From: RGIG3009 sp045578625
GTDB taxonomy: Bacteria > Bacillota > Clostridia > Oscillospirales > Acutalibacteraceae
NCBI GenBank assembly: GCA_045578625.1
Contig: JAZNKN010000016.1
Coordinates: forward strand, 1 to 6,240
Direction: 5' to 3'
DNA length: 6,240 bases
Positions 1 to 5,901 of this stretch are shown piece by piece. Each line of letters opens with the position of its first letter. Position 1 is the stretch's first letter. The translations under genes were made by a program, and so were the position numbers. The notes below the pieces were generated by a model. The model ran no database searches, was not told the DNA's origin, and saw only the letters and a list, made by a program, of their open reading frames with translations.

Positions 1-930
1 GATGCCGAACGCAAAGCCGGAGTAGACCTCCGGATCAATGCCGCAGCCGGCGAGCACGCGGGGATGCACCATGCCGGCGCCGAGGATCTCGATCCAGCCC
101 GCGCCCTTGCACACGCGGCAGCCGGTGCCGCCTCAGGCGGAGCAGGAGACGTCCACCTCTACGCTTGGCTCGGTGAAGGGGAAGAAGGACGGACGGAAGC
201 GCACCTTGGTGTCGGGACCGTAGATCTCGTGCGCGAACTGCTCCAGCACGCCCTTGAGGTCACACAGCGTGATGCCCTTGTCCACCACCAGACCCTCCAC
301 CTGATGGAACACAGGGGAGTGGGTGGCGTCCACCTCATCGGCACGGAACACGCGACCGGGGCAGATGATGCGGATGGGGGGGTTGCGGTTTTCCATCACG
401 CGGATCTGCGCCGCGGAGGTCTGGGTACGGAGCAGCAGCTCCTCGCCCAGATAGAAGGTATCCTGCATATCGCGCGCGGGATGATCCTTCGGCACGTTGA
501 GCGCTTCAAAGCAGTAATGCTCCGTCTCCACCTCCGGACCGTCCACCACGTCGAAGCCCATCGACCGGAAAATATCGATGAGGTCCTCCAGCACGATGGA
601 GAGGGGATGCAGACCGCCGGTTGCCGCGGATTTGCCGGGCAGAGTGACGTCCAGCGTCTCCTCCTTGAGGCGTTCGTTCTTCAGCTTGAGCGCGACGTCG
701 GTGGCACGGGCATCCAGCGCCGCTTCCAGCTCGGCACGCAGGCTGTTGATGAGCTGACCCATGGCGGGGCGTTCCTCGGCGGGAACGGTATTCATACCGC
801 GCAGCAGCGCAGTGATCTCGCCCTTTTTGCCGAGCAGCCGCACGCGGAACTCCTCCAGCGCACGCGGCTCGGACAAGCCGGCAAGCTCTGCCAAAGCGCT
901 CTCGCGCAAGGCTTGTAACTGTTCTTTCAT
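1..930 (-). CDS. pheS: Phenylalanyl-tRNA synthetase alpha subunit, in-frame UGA at codon 266, 3' end outside window
   Basis: Catalytic subunit of the cytoplasmic (alpha-beta)2 PheRS, which charges tRNA-Phe with phenylalanine using ATP. Seen: an N-terminal coiled-coil-type tRNA-binding arm (about residues 1-90), the HPL region near 108, class II motif 2 around GRVFRADEVDATHSPVFHQ (192-210), and the substrate-pocket segment FRPSFFPFTEPSVEVD (245-260). The open frame stops at a TGA (133-135), but the same frame continues without a break to base 1 with typical PheS sequence (GWIEILGAGMVHP, then YSGFAFG entering motif 3). Readthrough gives 310 codons in the window; the family is about 340, so roughly 30 residues lie off the left edge. 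Start: ATG preceded by AAGGAGG at 940-946 with 9 bases of spacing. A T-box lies upstream, and pheT is probably next, out of view. Stopping at the TGA would remove motif 3 and should inactivate an essential enzyme, so recoding, a sequencing error or a recent mutation must be considered. Confidence 0.95.
133..135 (-). other. In-frame UGA codon in pheS at a conserved cysteine position
   Basis: On the minus strand the codons read Ser-Cys-Ser-Ala-UGA-Gly-Gly-Thr-Gly-Cys-Arg-Val-Cys. Gram-positive PheS proteins usually carry C-x2-C-G-G-x-G-C-x2-C here, so the UGA replaces the second cysteine (Cys263, UGA266, Cys271, Cys274). A single third-base change from TGC or TGT would create it. The frame is intact on both sides. 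Selenocysteine, cysteine by suppression, a genuine nonsense mutation and an assembly error cannot be separated from this sequence alone. Confidence 0.9.
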
Positions 931-939
931 AGAGTAAAA

Positions 940-946
940 CCTCCTT
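940..946 (-). promoter_or_regulatory. Ribosome binding site of pheS
   Basis: AAGGAGG on the minus strand, 9 bases before the ATG at 930-928. It is a full anti-16S match and fixes the pheS start. It sits immediately downstream, in the mRNA, of a pair of repeat hairpins. Confidence 0.85.
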
Positions 947-964
947 AAATTACATTATCATGGT

Positions 965-1007
965 CCCTCTTGGAGGGGGCTGTCAGCCGCAGGCTGACTG
1001 GGGGGAG
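965..1007. repeat. Two-hairpin palindromic repeat in the pheS leader
   Basis: Plus strand: hairpin one is CCCTC-TTG-GAGGG (965-977); hairpin two is GTCAGCC-GCA-GGCTGAC (982-998), a perfect 7-bp stem, followed by a G-run. The same architecture recurs at 6028-6068 with different but still complementary stem bases. Such elements are common between genes in gut Clostridia (recalled, not searched). It lies between the T-box terminator and the pheS ribosome binding site, so it is transcribed into full-length pheS mRNA. Confidence 0.7.
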
Positions 1008-1044
1008 TGCTATATGCTCGCCCTCGAGCAAACCGCACACAAAC

Positions 1045-1079
1045 AAAAAAGCCGCCCGTCCGACAAGGGACGAAGCGAC
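1045..1079 (-). terminator. T-box regulated intrinsic terminator of the pheS leader
   Basis: Minus strand: GTCGCT, a bulged T, CGTCC, a 6-base loop CTTGTC, GGACG, then GGCGGC, followed by six T (1050-1045). The stem has about 11 pairs including G-U pairs. It directly follows the T-box core and should form when tRNA-Phe is charged, ending transcription before pheS. Confidence 0.9.
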
Positions 1080-1298
1080 GCTCCGTGGTACCACCCACAT
1101 TCCCGCGCACCGTGCGGGCACTCTTGCGACCGTAACGGGGTCTGCCGTCGCCGCCTACTGCCAAGCGTGTGGGTTCGGGGCGCCGCTCGGGAGTGAACTT
1201 CGGTGGGTTCGGTGCAGGTCGCTTGCAGCCGGTGACGACCCTCTCTGCGGCGCCGGAGCGCCCACGTACTCTCTCCGTCATTGCGTTTTGCATATATA
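1045..1298 (-). promoter_or_regulatory. T-box riboswitch, tRNA-Phe responsive, upstream of pheS
   Basis: This leader RNA senses uncharged tRNA-Phe and controls readthrough into pheS. Seen on the minus strand, in order: GGAGAGAGTA at the 5' side of the specifier loop, upper stem GTGGG pairing with CCCAC, the CAGAGAGGG AG-bulge motif, the distal loop GGCTGCAAG closed by GGTCG/CGACC, then GAAGTTCACTCC containing the specifier codon TTC at 1197-1195. GGAG/CTCC closes the base. A stem III-like CCCCGTTACGGTCG segment follows, then the T-box core GGGTGGTACCACGG (1096-1083) and the terminator. The antiterminator bulge reads TGGT, complementary to an ACCA tRNA end, fitting tRNA-Phe with A73. The specifier agrees with the downstream gene. 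The 5' boundary is an estimate from the promoter. Confidence 0.93.
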
Positions 1299-1304
1299 CG
1301 ATAC

Positions 1305-1333
1305 AGTATATCAGACAATTTCCCAAATTGCAA
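1305..1333 (-). promoter_or_regulatory. Promoter of the pheS T-box leader
   Basis: Minus strand: -35 TTGCAA (1333-1328), 17-base spacer, -10 TATACT (1310-1305) preceded by TG at the extended -10 position. Initiation is expected near 1298. A perfect dyad CAATTT-CCC-AAATTG (1316-1330) covers the spacer and overlaps the -35. Confidence 0.82.
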
Positions 1334-1368
1334 GAGAAAAAACCGTGCGTATTTCCCAAAAAAGATGG

Positions 1369-1397
1369 TTTACACGCACGGGAAATTGTGGTATACT
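1369..1397 (+). promoter_or_regulatory. Promoter of the minD-like / mgsA-like / hisS / aspS run
   Basis: Plus strand: -35 TTTACA (1369-1374), 17-base spacer, extended -10 TGGTATACT (TATACT at 1392-1397). Initiation is expected near 1404, leaving a leader of about 128 bases. It is back to back with the pheS promoter; the two -35 boxes are 35 bases apart. The right arm of the inverted repeat CCGTGCGT (1343-1350) / ACGCACGG (1374-1381) begins at the last base of the -35. Confidence 0.82.
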
Positions 1398-1429
1398 ACT
1401 TTCATCTATGGGATGGCACGGATCTTGAC

Positions 1430-1496
1430 GGGCGACCAAACGTCGTCCCTACGATCTCAGATCGAGCTTGTAGGGGGCGGCGCCTTCGACGCCCCG
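1430..1496. repeat. Divergent pair of GTAGGG-type hairpin repeats in the minD-like leader
   Basis: The left module, read on the minus strand, is GTAGGGACGAC-gtttg-GTCGCCC (hairpin at 1430-1448, 7 bp with one G-U). The right module on the plus strand is GTAGGGGGCG with GGGGCG (1474-1479) pairing to CGCCCC (1490-1495). Between them lies the dyad CGATCT-C-AGATCG (1452-1464). Similar GTAGGG modules occur after aspS. They lie inside the predicted leader RNA of the four-gene run. No coding content is seen. Confidence 0.65.
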
Positions 1497-1518
1497 TCCA
1501 AATCCACACGATCTCAAA

Positions 1519-1524
1519 AGGAGG
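1519..1524 (+). promoter_or_regulatory. Ribosome binding site fixing the MinD-like start
   Basis: AGGAGG seven bases before the ATG at 1532. The same frame is open further upstream to 1169, but that extension crosses the T-box and promoters and encodes nothing MinD-like. This site and the deviant Walker A motif at residues 8-16 set the start at 1532. Confidence 0.88.
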
Positions 1525-1531
1525 GAACACG

Positions 1532-2266
1532 ATGATCTCTGTGATTACGTCCGGCAAGGGCGGCGCGGGCAAATCCACCGTTTCGGGCGGATTGGGCTGT
1601 GCGCTGGCGCGGCGCGGCCGTCGCGTGCTGTTGGTTGACGGCGACGCGGGTCTCCGCAGCCTGGACGTGATGCTCGGCATCGCCGGTCAGGCGGTGTACG
1701 ACATTGCGGACGTTATCGCGGGCAACTGCCCGCCGGCAGACGCCGTGTACCCTTCGCCCATCTGCCCGGGCGTGTTCGTCATGCCCGCACCGGTCAGCCT
1801 GGAGCGGCTGGCACAGCCGGAGGATATGAAAAAGCTCTGCCGCGGTCTCGCCAACTATTACGACGAGGTCATCATCGACTGCCCCGCCGGTATCGGCGCA
1901 GGATTCGAAACGGCGGTCGCCGGCGCGGATCGCGCCTTCGTGGTGTCCACGCCGGATATGGTTTGCGCGCGTGATGCGCAGATCCTCGCGCGGCTGCTGC
2001 GTGAGCGGGACGTTCCCGCGCGGCTCATCATCAACCGTCTGCGCCCCACCCCCATCCTGCGCGGCAAGATGCCGGACATCGACGAACTCATCGACACCGC
2101 CAGCCTGCAGCTCATCGGCGTTCTGCCGGAGGACGAGGCGGTGGCCGTCGCTAACGCCTACGGCAAGCCACTGCCGATGGATTGTCTCGCCTCGCGGTGC
2201 TTTGCAAACATCGCGGCCCGCTATCTGGGGGAGGATGTTCCGCTGGCGGAACTGAAAAAAGCATAA
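1532..2266 (+). CDS. MinD-like deviant Walker ATPase lacking the C-terminal membrane helix
   Basis: A 244-residue member of the ParA/MinD ATPase superfamily. Seen: deviant Walker A GKGGAGKST (8-16), switch-I-type VDGDAGLRSLD (35-45), Walker B VIIDCPAGIG (113-122), and VVSTPDMVCARDA (137-149) matching the MinD 'TTP...RDA' segment. In the family, MinD dimerises on ATP, binds membrane through a C-terminal amphipathic helix and recruits MinC to block division away from midcell. Here the protein ends at GEDVPLAELKKA, just after the conserved 'LGE-VPL' region, so the basic amphipathic tail (as in E. coli KRLFGG or B. subtilis SFFG) is absent. No minC or minE is visible next to it. It is first in a run with an MGS-like gene 30 bases downstream. 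The fold is certain; the role in septum placement is uncertain because of the missing tail. Confidence 0.9.
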   Translation: MISVITSGKGGAGKSTVSGGLGCALARRGRRVLLVDGDAGLRSLDVMLGIAGQAVYDIADVIAGNCPPADAVYPSPICPGVFVMPAPVSLERLAQPEDMKKLCRGLANYYDEVIIDCPAGIGAGFETAVAGADRAFVVSTPDMVCARDAQILARLLRERDVPARLIINRLRPTPILRGKMPDIDELIDTASLQLIGVLPEDEAVAVANAYGKPLPMDCLASRCFANIAARYLGEDVPLAELKKA

Positions 2267-2296
2267 CGTGACAGTGACAAGAAAGGACGGATCAAA

Positions 2297-2701
2297 ATGA
2301 ACATTGCTTTGATCGCCCACGATTCCAAAAAGGAACTGATGGTGCAGTTTTGTATTGCGTACTGCGGTATTTTGAGCCGCCACAACCTGTGCGCGACCGG
2401 CACGACCGGCCGTCTGGTCTCGGAGGCTACCGGTCTGCAGATCACCCGCTATATGAGCGGCCTGCAGGGCGGCGGTGAGCAGATCGCGGCGCGCATCTCC
2501 TGCGATGAGATCGACCTTGTGCTGTTCTTCCGCGACCCGCAGTCGAGCAGCGAGTACGAAAACGCGAGCGATATGTTCCGTCTGTGCGACATCCGCAACA
2601 TTCCTGTCGCGACCAACATCGCCACCGCCGAGGTGCTGATCCACGGTCTGGAGCGCGGCGACCTTGACTGGCGCACCATCGTCAACCCGACCTACTTTTA
2701 A
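2297..2701 (+). CDS. Methylglyoxal synthase-fold protein with degenerate active site
   Basis: A 134-residue protein matching methylglyoxal synthase (MGS; dihydroxyacetone phosphate to methylglyoxal plus phosphate) end to end, without the short N-terminal extension of the E. coli enzyme. Phosphate-site features are kept: IAHD (His8, like E. coli His19), Lys12, ATGTTG (33-38) and Ser54-Gly55; FFRDP (77-81) keeps Asp80, like Asp91. In an ungapped alignment recalled from E. coli MGS, the catalytic base Asp71 becomes Gly60 (SGLQGGGEQ instead of SGPMGGDQQ), His98 becomes Tyr87 and Asp101 becomes Ala90. The C-terminus (NIPVATNIATAEVLIHGLERGDLDW) is well conserved. I therefore infer an altered, weak or absent MGS activity, perhaps a phosphate-ligand sensor; automatic annotation would call it mgsA. 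AAAGGA (2282-2287) lies 9 bases before the ATG. It is co-directional with and close to the MinD-like gene. Confidence 0.88.
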   Translation: MNIALIAHDSKKELMVQFCIAYCGILSRHNLCATGTTGRLVSEATGLQITRYMSGLQGGGEQIAARISCDEIDLVLFFRDPQSSSEYENASDMFRLCDIRNIPVATNIATAEVLIHGLERGDLDWRTIVNPTYF

Positions 2702-2727
2702 GAATTGATATAAAGGAAGTAACACAC

Positions 2728-4050
2728 ATGGCACTCATTACCAAAGCGATCCGCGGCACACAGGACGTGCTGCCGTCGGAAAGCGCTGCTTGGCAGCATA
2801 TCGAACGCACGGCGCTGCAGGTCGCGAGGGACTACGGTTTCCGCGAGGTTCGCACACCGGTGTTTGAGCATACCGAGCTGTTCACCCGCTCGGTGGGCGA
2901 GACCACCGACGTGGTTCAAAAGGAAATGTACACGTTCGACGATAAAGGCGGACGGTCCATCACGCTGCGTCCGGAGGGAACGGCCGGCGCGATGCGGCTG
3001 CTGCTGGAGCACGGCCTGCACAACGAGGTGCTGCCGGTCAAGGTGGCGTACGTCACCTCCTGTTACCGGTACGAGAAGCCGCAGGCGGGTCGTCTGCGTG
3101 AGTTCCACCAGTTCGGCGTGGAGAGCTACGGCGCGGCGTCGCCGCTCGCGGATGCGGAGGTCATCGCCTTGGCGGACGCGGTGCTGCGTGCGCTGTCGGT
3201 CACGGGCGTGACGCTGCGGCTGAACTCCATCGGCTGCCCCACCTGCCGTGCCGAGTACCACAAGGCGCTCACCGCCTACTTTGAGGGCAAAAAGGACGAG
3301 CTGTGCGGCACGTGTCAGGATCGTCTGGGTCGCAACCCGATGCGTATTCTGGATTGCAAGTCACCGGTCTGCAGCACCATCGCGGCGGGGGCACCGGTCA
3401 TCACGGATTACCTGTGCGACGATTGTGCCGCCCACTTCGAAAAGGTGCAGGCGTACCTGACGGCGGCGGAGATCCCGTTTGAGTTGGATCCGCATATCGT
3501 GCGTGGTCTGGACTACTACACCCGCACCGTGTTTGAGTTCGTGTCCGATTCGCTGGGCGCGCAGGCGGTACTGTGCGGCGGTGGTCGGTACGACGGCCTG
3601 TGTGAGGAGATGGGCGGTCCGCATCTGCCGGCGCTCGGCTTCGCGATGGGTCTGGAGCGGCTGCTGATGGTGCTGAAGGCGCAGGAGATCGCGCTGCCGG
3701 AAGAGCCGCGCTGCGAGGTATATTTCGCGTCGATGGGCGAGGCCGCGGCGCAAAAGTGCTTTATGCTCGCCAAGGGGCTGCGCGAGGGCGGCGTCACCGC
3801 CGAGTGCGACACCGTCGGCCGCGGGCTGAAGGCACAGATGAAGTACGCCGATAAGCTCGGCGCGTTGTACACCGTGGTGGTGGGCGATAACGAGATCGAG
3901 ACCGGCACCGCGAAGCTCAAGGATATGCAGACCGGCGAGACCACCGATATCGCGTTGGACGACAGTTTGTATACGACACTGTACAATAAATCCCTCGACC
4001 GCCAGTTGGCGGGCGTGGCGGAGCTGCTGCGCGAAGGGTTGGAGGCATAA
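2728..4050 (+). CDS. hisS: Histidyl-tRNA synthetase
   Basis: Cytoplasmic homodimeric class IIa synthetase that charges tRNA-His. The 440 residues are normal for the family. Seen: the N-terminal IRGTQDVLP segment (8-16), RPEGT (81-85), motif 2 YRYEKPQAGRLREFHQ (113-128), the HisA signature VRGLDYYTRTVFE (258-270), GGGRYDGL (284-291), motif 3 GFAMGLERL (304-312), and a C-terminal anticodon-binding domain from about 328. The insertion region has eight cysteines in four pairs: Cys170/173, 193/196, 210/215 and 230/233. This resembles HisRS of Clostridia as I recall them and could hold metal. The start at 2728 has AGGAAG (2714-2719) 8 bases upstream. The gene begins 26 bases after the MGS-like gene, and its last codons contain the aspS ribosome binding site, so hisS and aspS are likely translationally linked. 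No T-box precedes it here. Confidence 0.98.
   Translation: MALITKAIRGTQDVLPSESAAWQHIERTALQVARDYGFREVRTPVFEHTELFTRSVGETTDVVQKEMYTFDDKGGRSITLRPEGTAGAMRLLLEHGLHNEVLPVKVAYVTSCYRYEKPQAGRLREFHQFGVESYGAASPLADAEVIALADAVLRALSVTGVTLRLNSIGCPTCRAEYHKALTAYFEGKKDELCGTCQDRLGRNPMRILDCKSPVCSTIAAGAPVITDYLCDDCAAHFEKVQAYLTAAEIPFELDPHIVRGLDYYTRTVFEFVSDSLGAQAVLCGGGRYDGLCEEMGGPHLPALGFAMGLERLLMVLKAQEIALPEEPRCEVYFASMGEAAAQKCFMLAKGLREGGVTAECDTVGRGLKAQMKYADKLGALYTVVVGDNEIETGTAKLKDMQTGETTDIALDDSLYTTLYNKSLDRQLAGVAELLREGLEA
4041..4045 (+). promoter_or_regulatory. Ribosome binding site of aspS, inside the end of hisS
   Basis: GGAGG eight bases before the ATG at 4054 and overlapping the last hisS codons. It favours 4054 over the in-frame ATG at 4072, whose nearest purine run (AGGGA) lies too close to it. 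The arrangement allows ribosomes finishing hisS to restart on aspS. Confidence 0.8.
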
Positions 4051-4053
4051 GCT

Positions 4054-5835
4054 ATGGAGACCATTCAGGGAATGAAACGTACCCGCTACTGCGGCGAGTT
4101 CCGTCGTGAGCACGCGGGGGAGACGGTCACGGTGTTTGGCTGGGCGCAGCGTCAGCGCGACCTCGGTCAGCTCATCTTCATCGACCTGCGCGACCGCACC
4201 GGTATCGTGCAGCTCGCGTTTGACGACAGCACCGACCGTGAGGTGTTTGATAAGGCGTTCACCGTCCGCGGCGAGTACGTGCTGGCCGCCACCGGCGAGG
4301 TGCGTGTGCGCTCGTCGGTCAACAGTGACATCCCCACCGGTGAGGTGGAGATCGCCGTCACCGAGCTGCGCATCCTCAACAAGGCGGAGACCCCGCCCTT
4401 TGAGATCACCGAAAACTGCACCACCGCCGAGGCCACGCGTCTGAAATACCGTTACCTCGACCTGCGCCGCCCCGATCTGCAACGCAATCTGCTGATGCGT
4501 CACCGCATCGCCAAGGCGACGCGTGATTATTTTGATTCGCAGGGCTTCGTGGAGCTGGAGACCCCGATGCTCATCCGCTCCACCCCCGAGGGTGCGCGCG
4601 ACTTCCTCGTGCCGTCCCGCGTGCATAAGGGCGAGTTCTACGCGCTGCCGCAGTCCCCGCAGTTGTACAAACAACTGTCGATGGTGGCGGGCTTCGACCG
4701 CTACTTCCAGCTGGCGCGCTGCTTCCGCGACGAGGACCTGCGCGCCGACCGTCAGCCGGAGTTCACCCAGATCGACTTGGAAATGTCCTTCGTGGACGTG
4801 GAGGACGTGTTGGCTATCGGCGAGGGCTTTATGCGCCACGTGTTCAAGGAAACGCTCGGTGTGGAGGTGGCAACACCCCTGCCGCGTATGACGTATAACG
4901 AAGCGATGGATCGCTACGGCTCGGACAAGCCGGATATCCGGTTCGGTATGGAGCTGTGCGATATCAGCGATGCCGTTCGCGGCTGCGGCTTCGGCGTGTT
5001 CGCCGGTGCACTGGAGGCGGGCGGCACGGTGCGTGCCATCAACGCCAAGGGCGCGGCCGGTACGCTCAGCCGTAAGGAGATCGACAAGCTCACCGAGCAC
5101 GCCCGCGGCATTGGTGCCAAGGGTCTCGCGTGGGTGCGCTGGACGCCGGATGGCGTCACCTCCTCGTTCGGCAAGTTCCTCACCGAGGACGAATTTGGCG
5201 CTGTGCTGAAGGCCGCCGATGCCGAGCAGGGCGACGTGGTGCTGATCGTAGCGGATACCAAGAAGAGCCTGGTGCTGTCGGTGCTCGGCGCGCTGCGACT
5301 GGAGGTCGCCAACCGCCTGAACATCAAGCGCGAGGGCTTGGGTCTGCTGTGGATCACCGAGTTTCCGTTCTTCGAGTGGGATCCCGATTCCGAGACGTGG
5401 GTGGCGATGCACCACCCCTTCACCTCGCCGCTGGACGAGTGTATTCCGTATCTGGACAGCGATCCGTCCCGCGTGTATGCCAAGGCGTACGATCTGGTGC
5501 TCGGCGGCATCGAGCTGGCGAGCGGTTCGATCCGTATCACCGACCCTGACCTGCAGCAGCGGATGTTCCGCGCACTGGGTCTGTCGGACGAGGAATCGCA
5601 GACCAAGTTCGGCTTCCTGACCGACGCGTTCCGCTACGGCGCACCGCCGCACGGCGGCATGGCGCTCGGTCTCGACCGTCTGGTGATGCAGATGCTCGGC
5701 GCGCCGACGCTGCGCGACGTGGTCGCCTACCCGAAGGTGCAGAATATGACCGAGCTGATGACGCAGTGCCCCTCCGACGTGGACGCCGCCCAGCTCACCG
5801 ACCTCGGCATCACTCTCTTGCCTAAAGAGGAATAA
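4054..5835 (+). CDS. aspS: Aspartyl-tRNA synthetase, bacterial type
   Basis: Class IIb synthetase that charges tRNA-Asp in the cytoplasm. At 593 residues it has the full bacterial length. Domains: N-terminal OB-fold anticodon-binding domain (about 8-110), catalytic domain with motif 1 around FVELETPML (165-173), QSPQ (200-203), motif 2 FRDEDLRADRQPEFTQID (224-241), a bacterial GAD insertion (about 290-420), and motif 3 GMALGLDRL (535-543). In the OB fold, RDLG places Leu37 where E. coli has Leu30; the non-discriminating Pseudomonas enzyme has His there. This suggests, but does not prove, a tRNA-Asp-specific enzyme rather than one also charging tRNA-Asn. It starts 3 bases after the hisS stop and is followed by a strong terminator, so it ends the transcription unit. 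hisS-aspS pairing is common in Bacillota. Confidence 0.98.
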   Translation: METIQGMKRTRYCGEFRREHAGETVTVFGWAQRQRDLGQLIFIDLRDRTGIVQLAFDDSTDREVFDKAFTVRGEYVLAATGEVRVRSSVNSDIPTGEVEIAVTELRILNKAETPPFEITENCTTAEATRLKYRYLDLRRPDLQRNLLMRHRIAKATRDYFDSQGFVELETPMLIRSTPEGARDFLVPSRVHKGEFYALPQSPQLYKQLSMVAGFDRYFQLARCFRDEDLRADRQPEFTQIDLEMSFVDVEDVLAIGEGFMRHVFKETLGVEVATPLPRMTYNEAMDRYGSDKPDIRFGMELCDISDAVRGCGFGVFAGALEAGGTVRAINAKGAAGTLSRKEIDKLTEHARGIGAKGLAWVRWTPDGVTSSFGKFLTEDEFGAVLKAADAEQGDVVLIVADTKKSLVLSVLGALRLEVANRLNIKREGLGLLWITEFPFFEWDPDSETWVAMHHPFTSPLDECIPYLDSDPSRVYAKAYDLVLGGIELASGSIRITDPDLQQRMFRALGLSDEESQTKFGFLTDAFRYGAPPHGGMALGLDRLVMQMLGAPTLRDVVAYPKVQNMTELMTQCPSDVDAAQLTDLGITLLPKEE

Positions 5836-5843
5836 TCAAAGCC

Positions 5844-5877
5844 AAACCACCGCACGCGGAGCGTGCGGTGGTTTTTT
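5844..5877 (+). terminator. Intrinsic terminator after aspS
   Basis: A perfect stem, AAACCACCGCACGC (5844-5857) pairing with GCGTGCGGTGGTTT (5861-5874), with a GGA loop; the T-run is 5872-5877. It starts 9 bases after the aspS stop and should end the plus-strand transcript. Confidence 0.96.
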
Positions 5878-5901
5878 GCGCCCGCGATATTCGCACGATC
5901 T

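Noticed and set aside
64..918. A 284-codon plus-strand frame opposite pheS
   Set aside because: PheS motifs are clear on the minus strand; this frame has no family features.
958..1428. Open frames of about 80-150 codons on both strands in the pheS leader
   Set aside because: They cross the T-box, terminator and promoters, have no good ribosome binding site, and the RNA structure explains the sequence.
1514..2734. A 406-codon minus-strand frame opposite the MinD-like and MGS-like genes
   Set aside because: Antisense to two well-supported genes, without recognisable domains; a GC-bias shadow.
3361..5652. A 763-codon open frame on the minus strand opposite hisS and aspS
   Set aside because: It lies wholly antisense to two certain synthetase genes, reads as low-complexity His/Arg/Leu-rich protein, and is explained by GC-rich third positions of the real genes.
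133..5835. Genome-wide reassignment of UGA to Cys, Trp or Gly
   Set aside because: The other four genes (about 1,400 codons) contain no in-frame TGA and use TGC/TGT, TGG and GGN normally. All four visible stops are TAA, so termination at UGA is not tested here, but frequent UGA sense use is unlikely.
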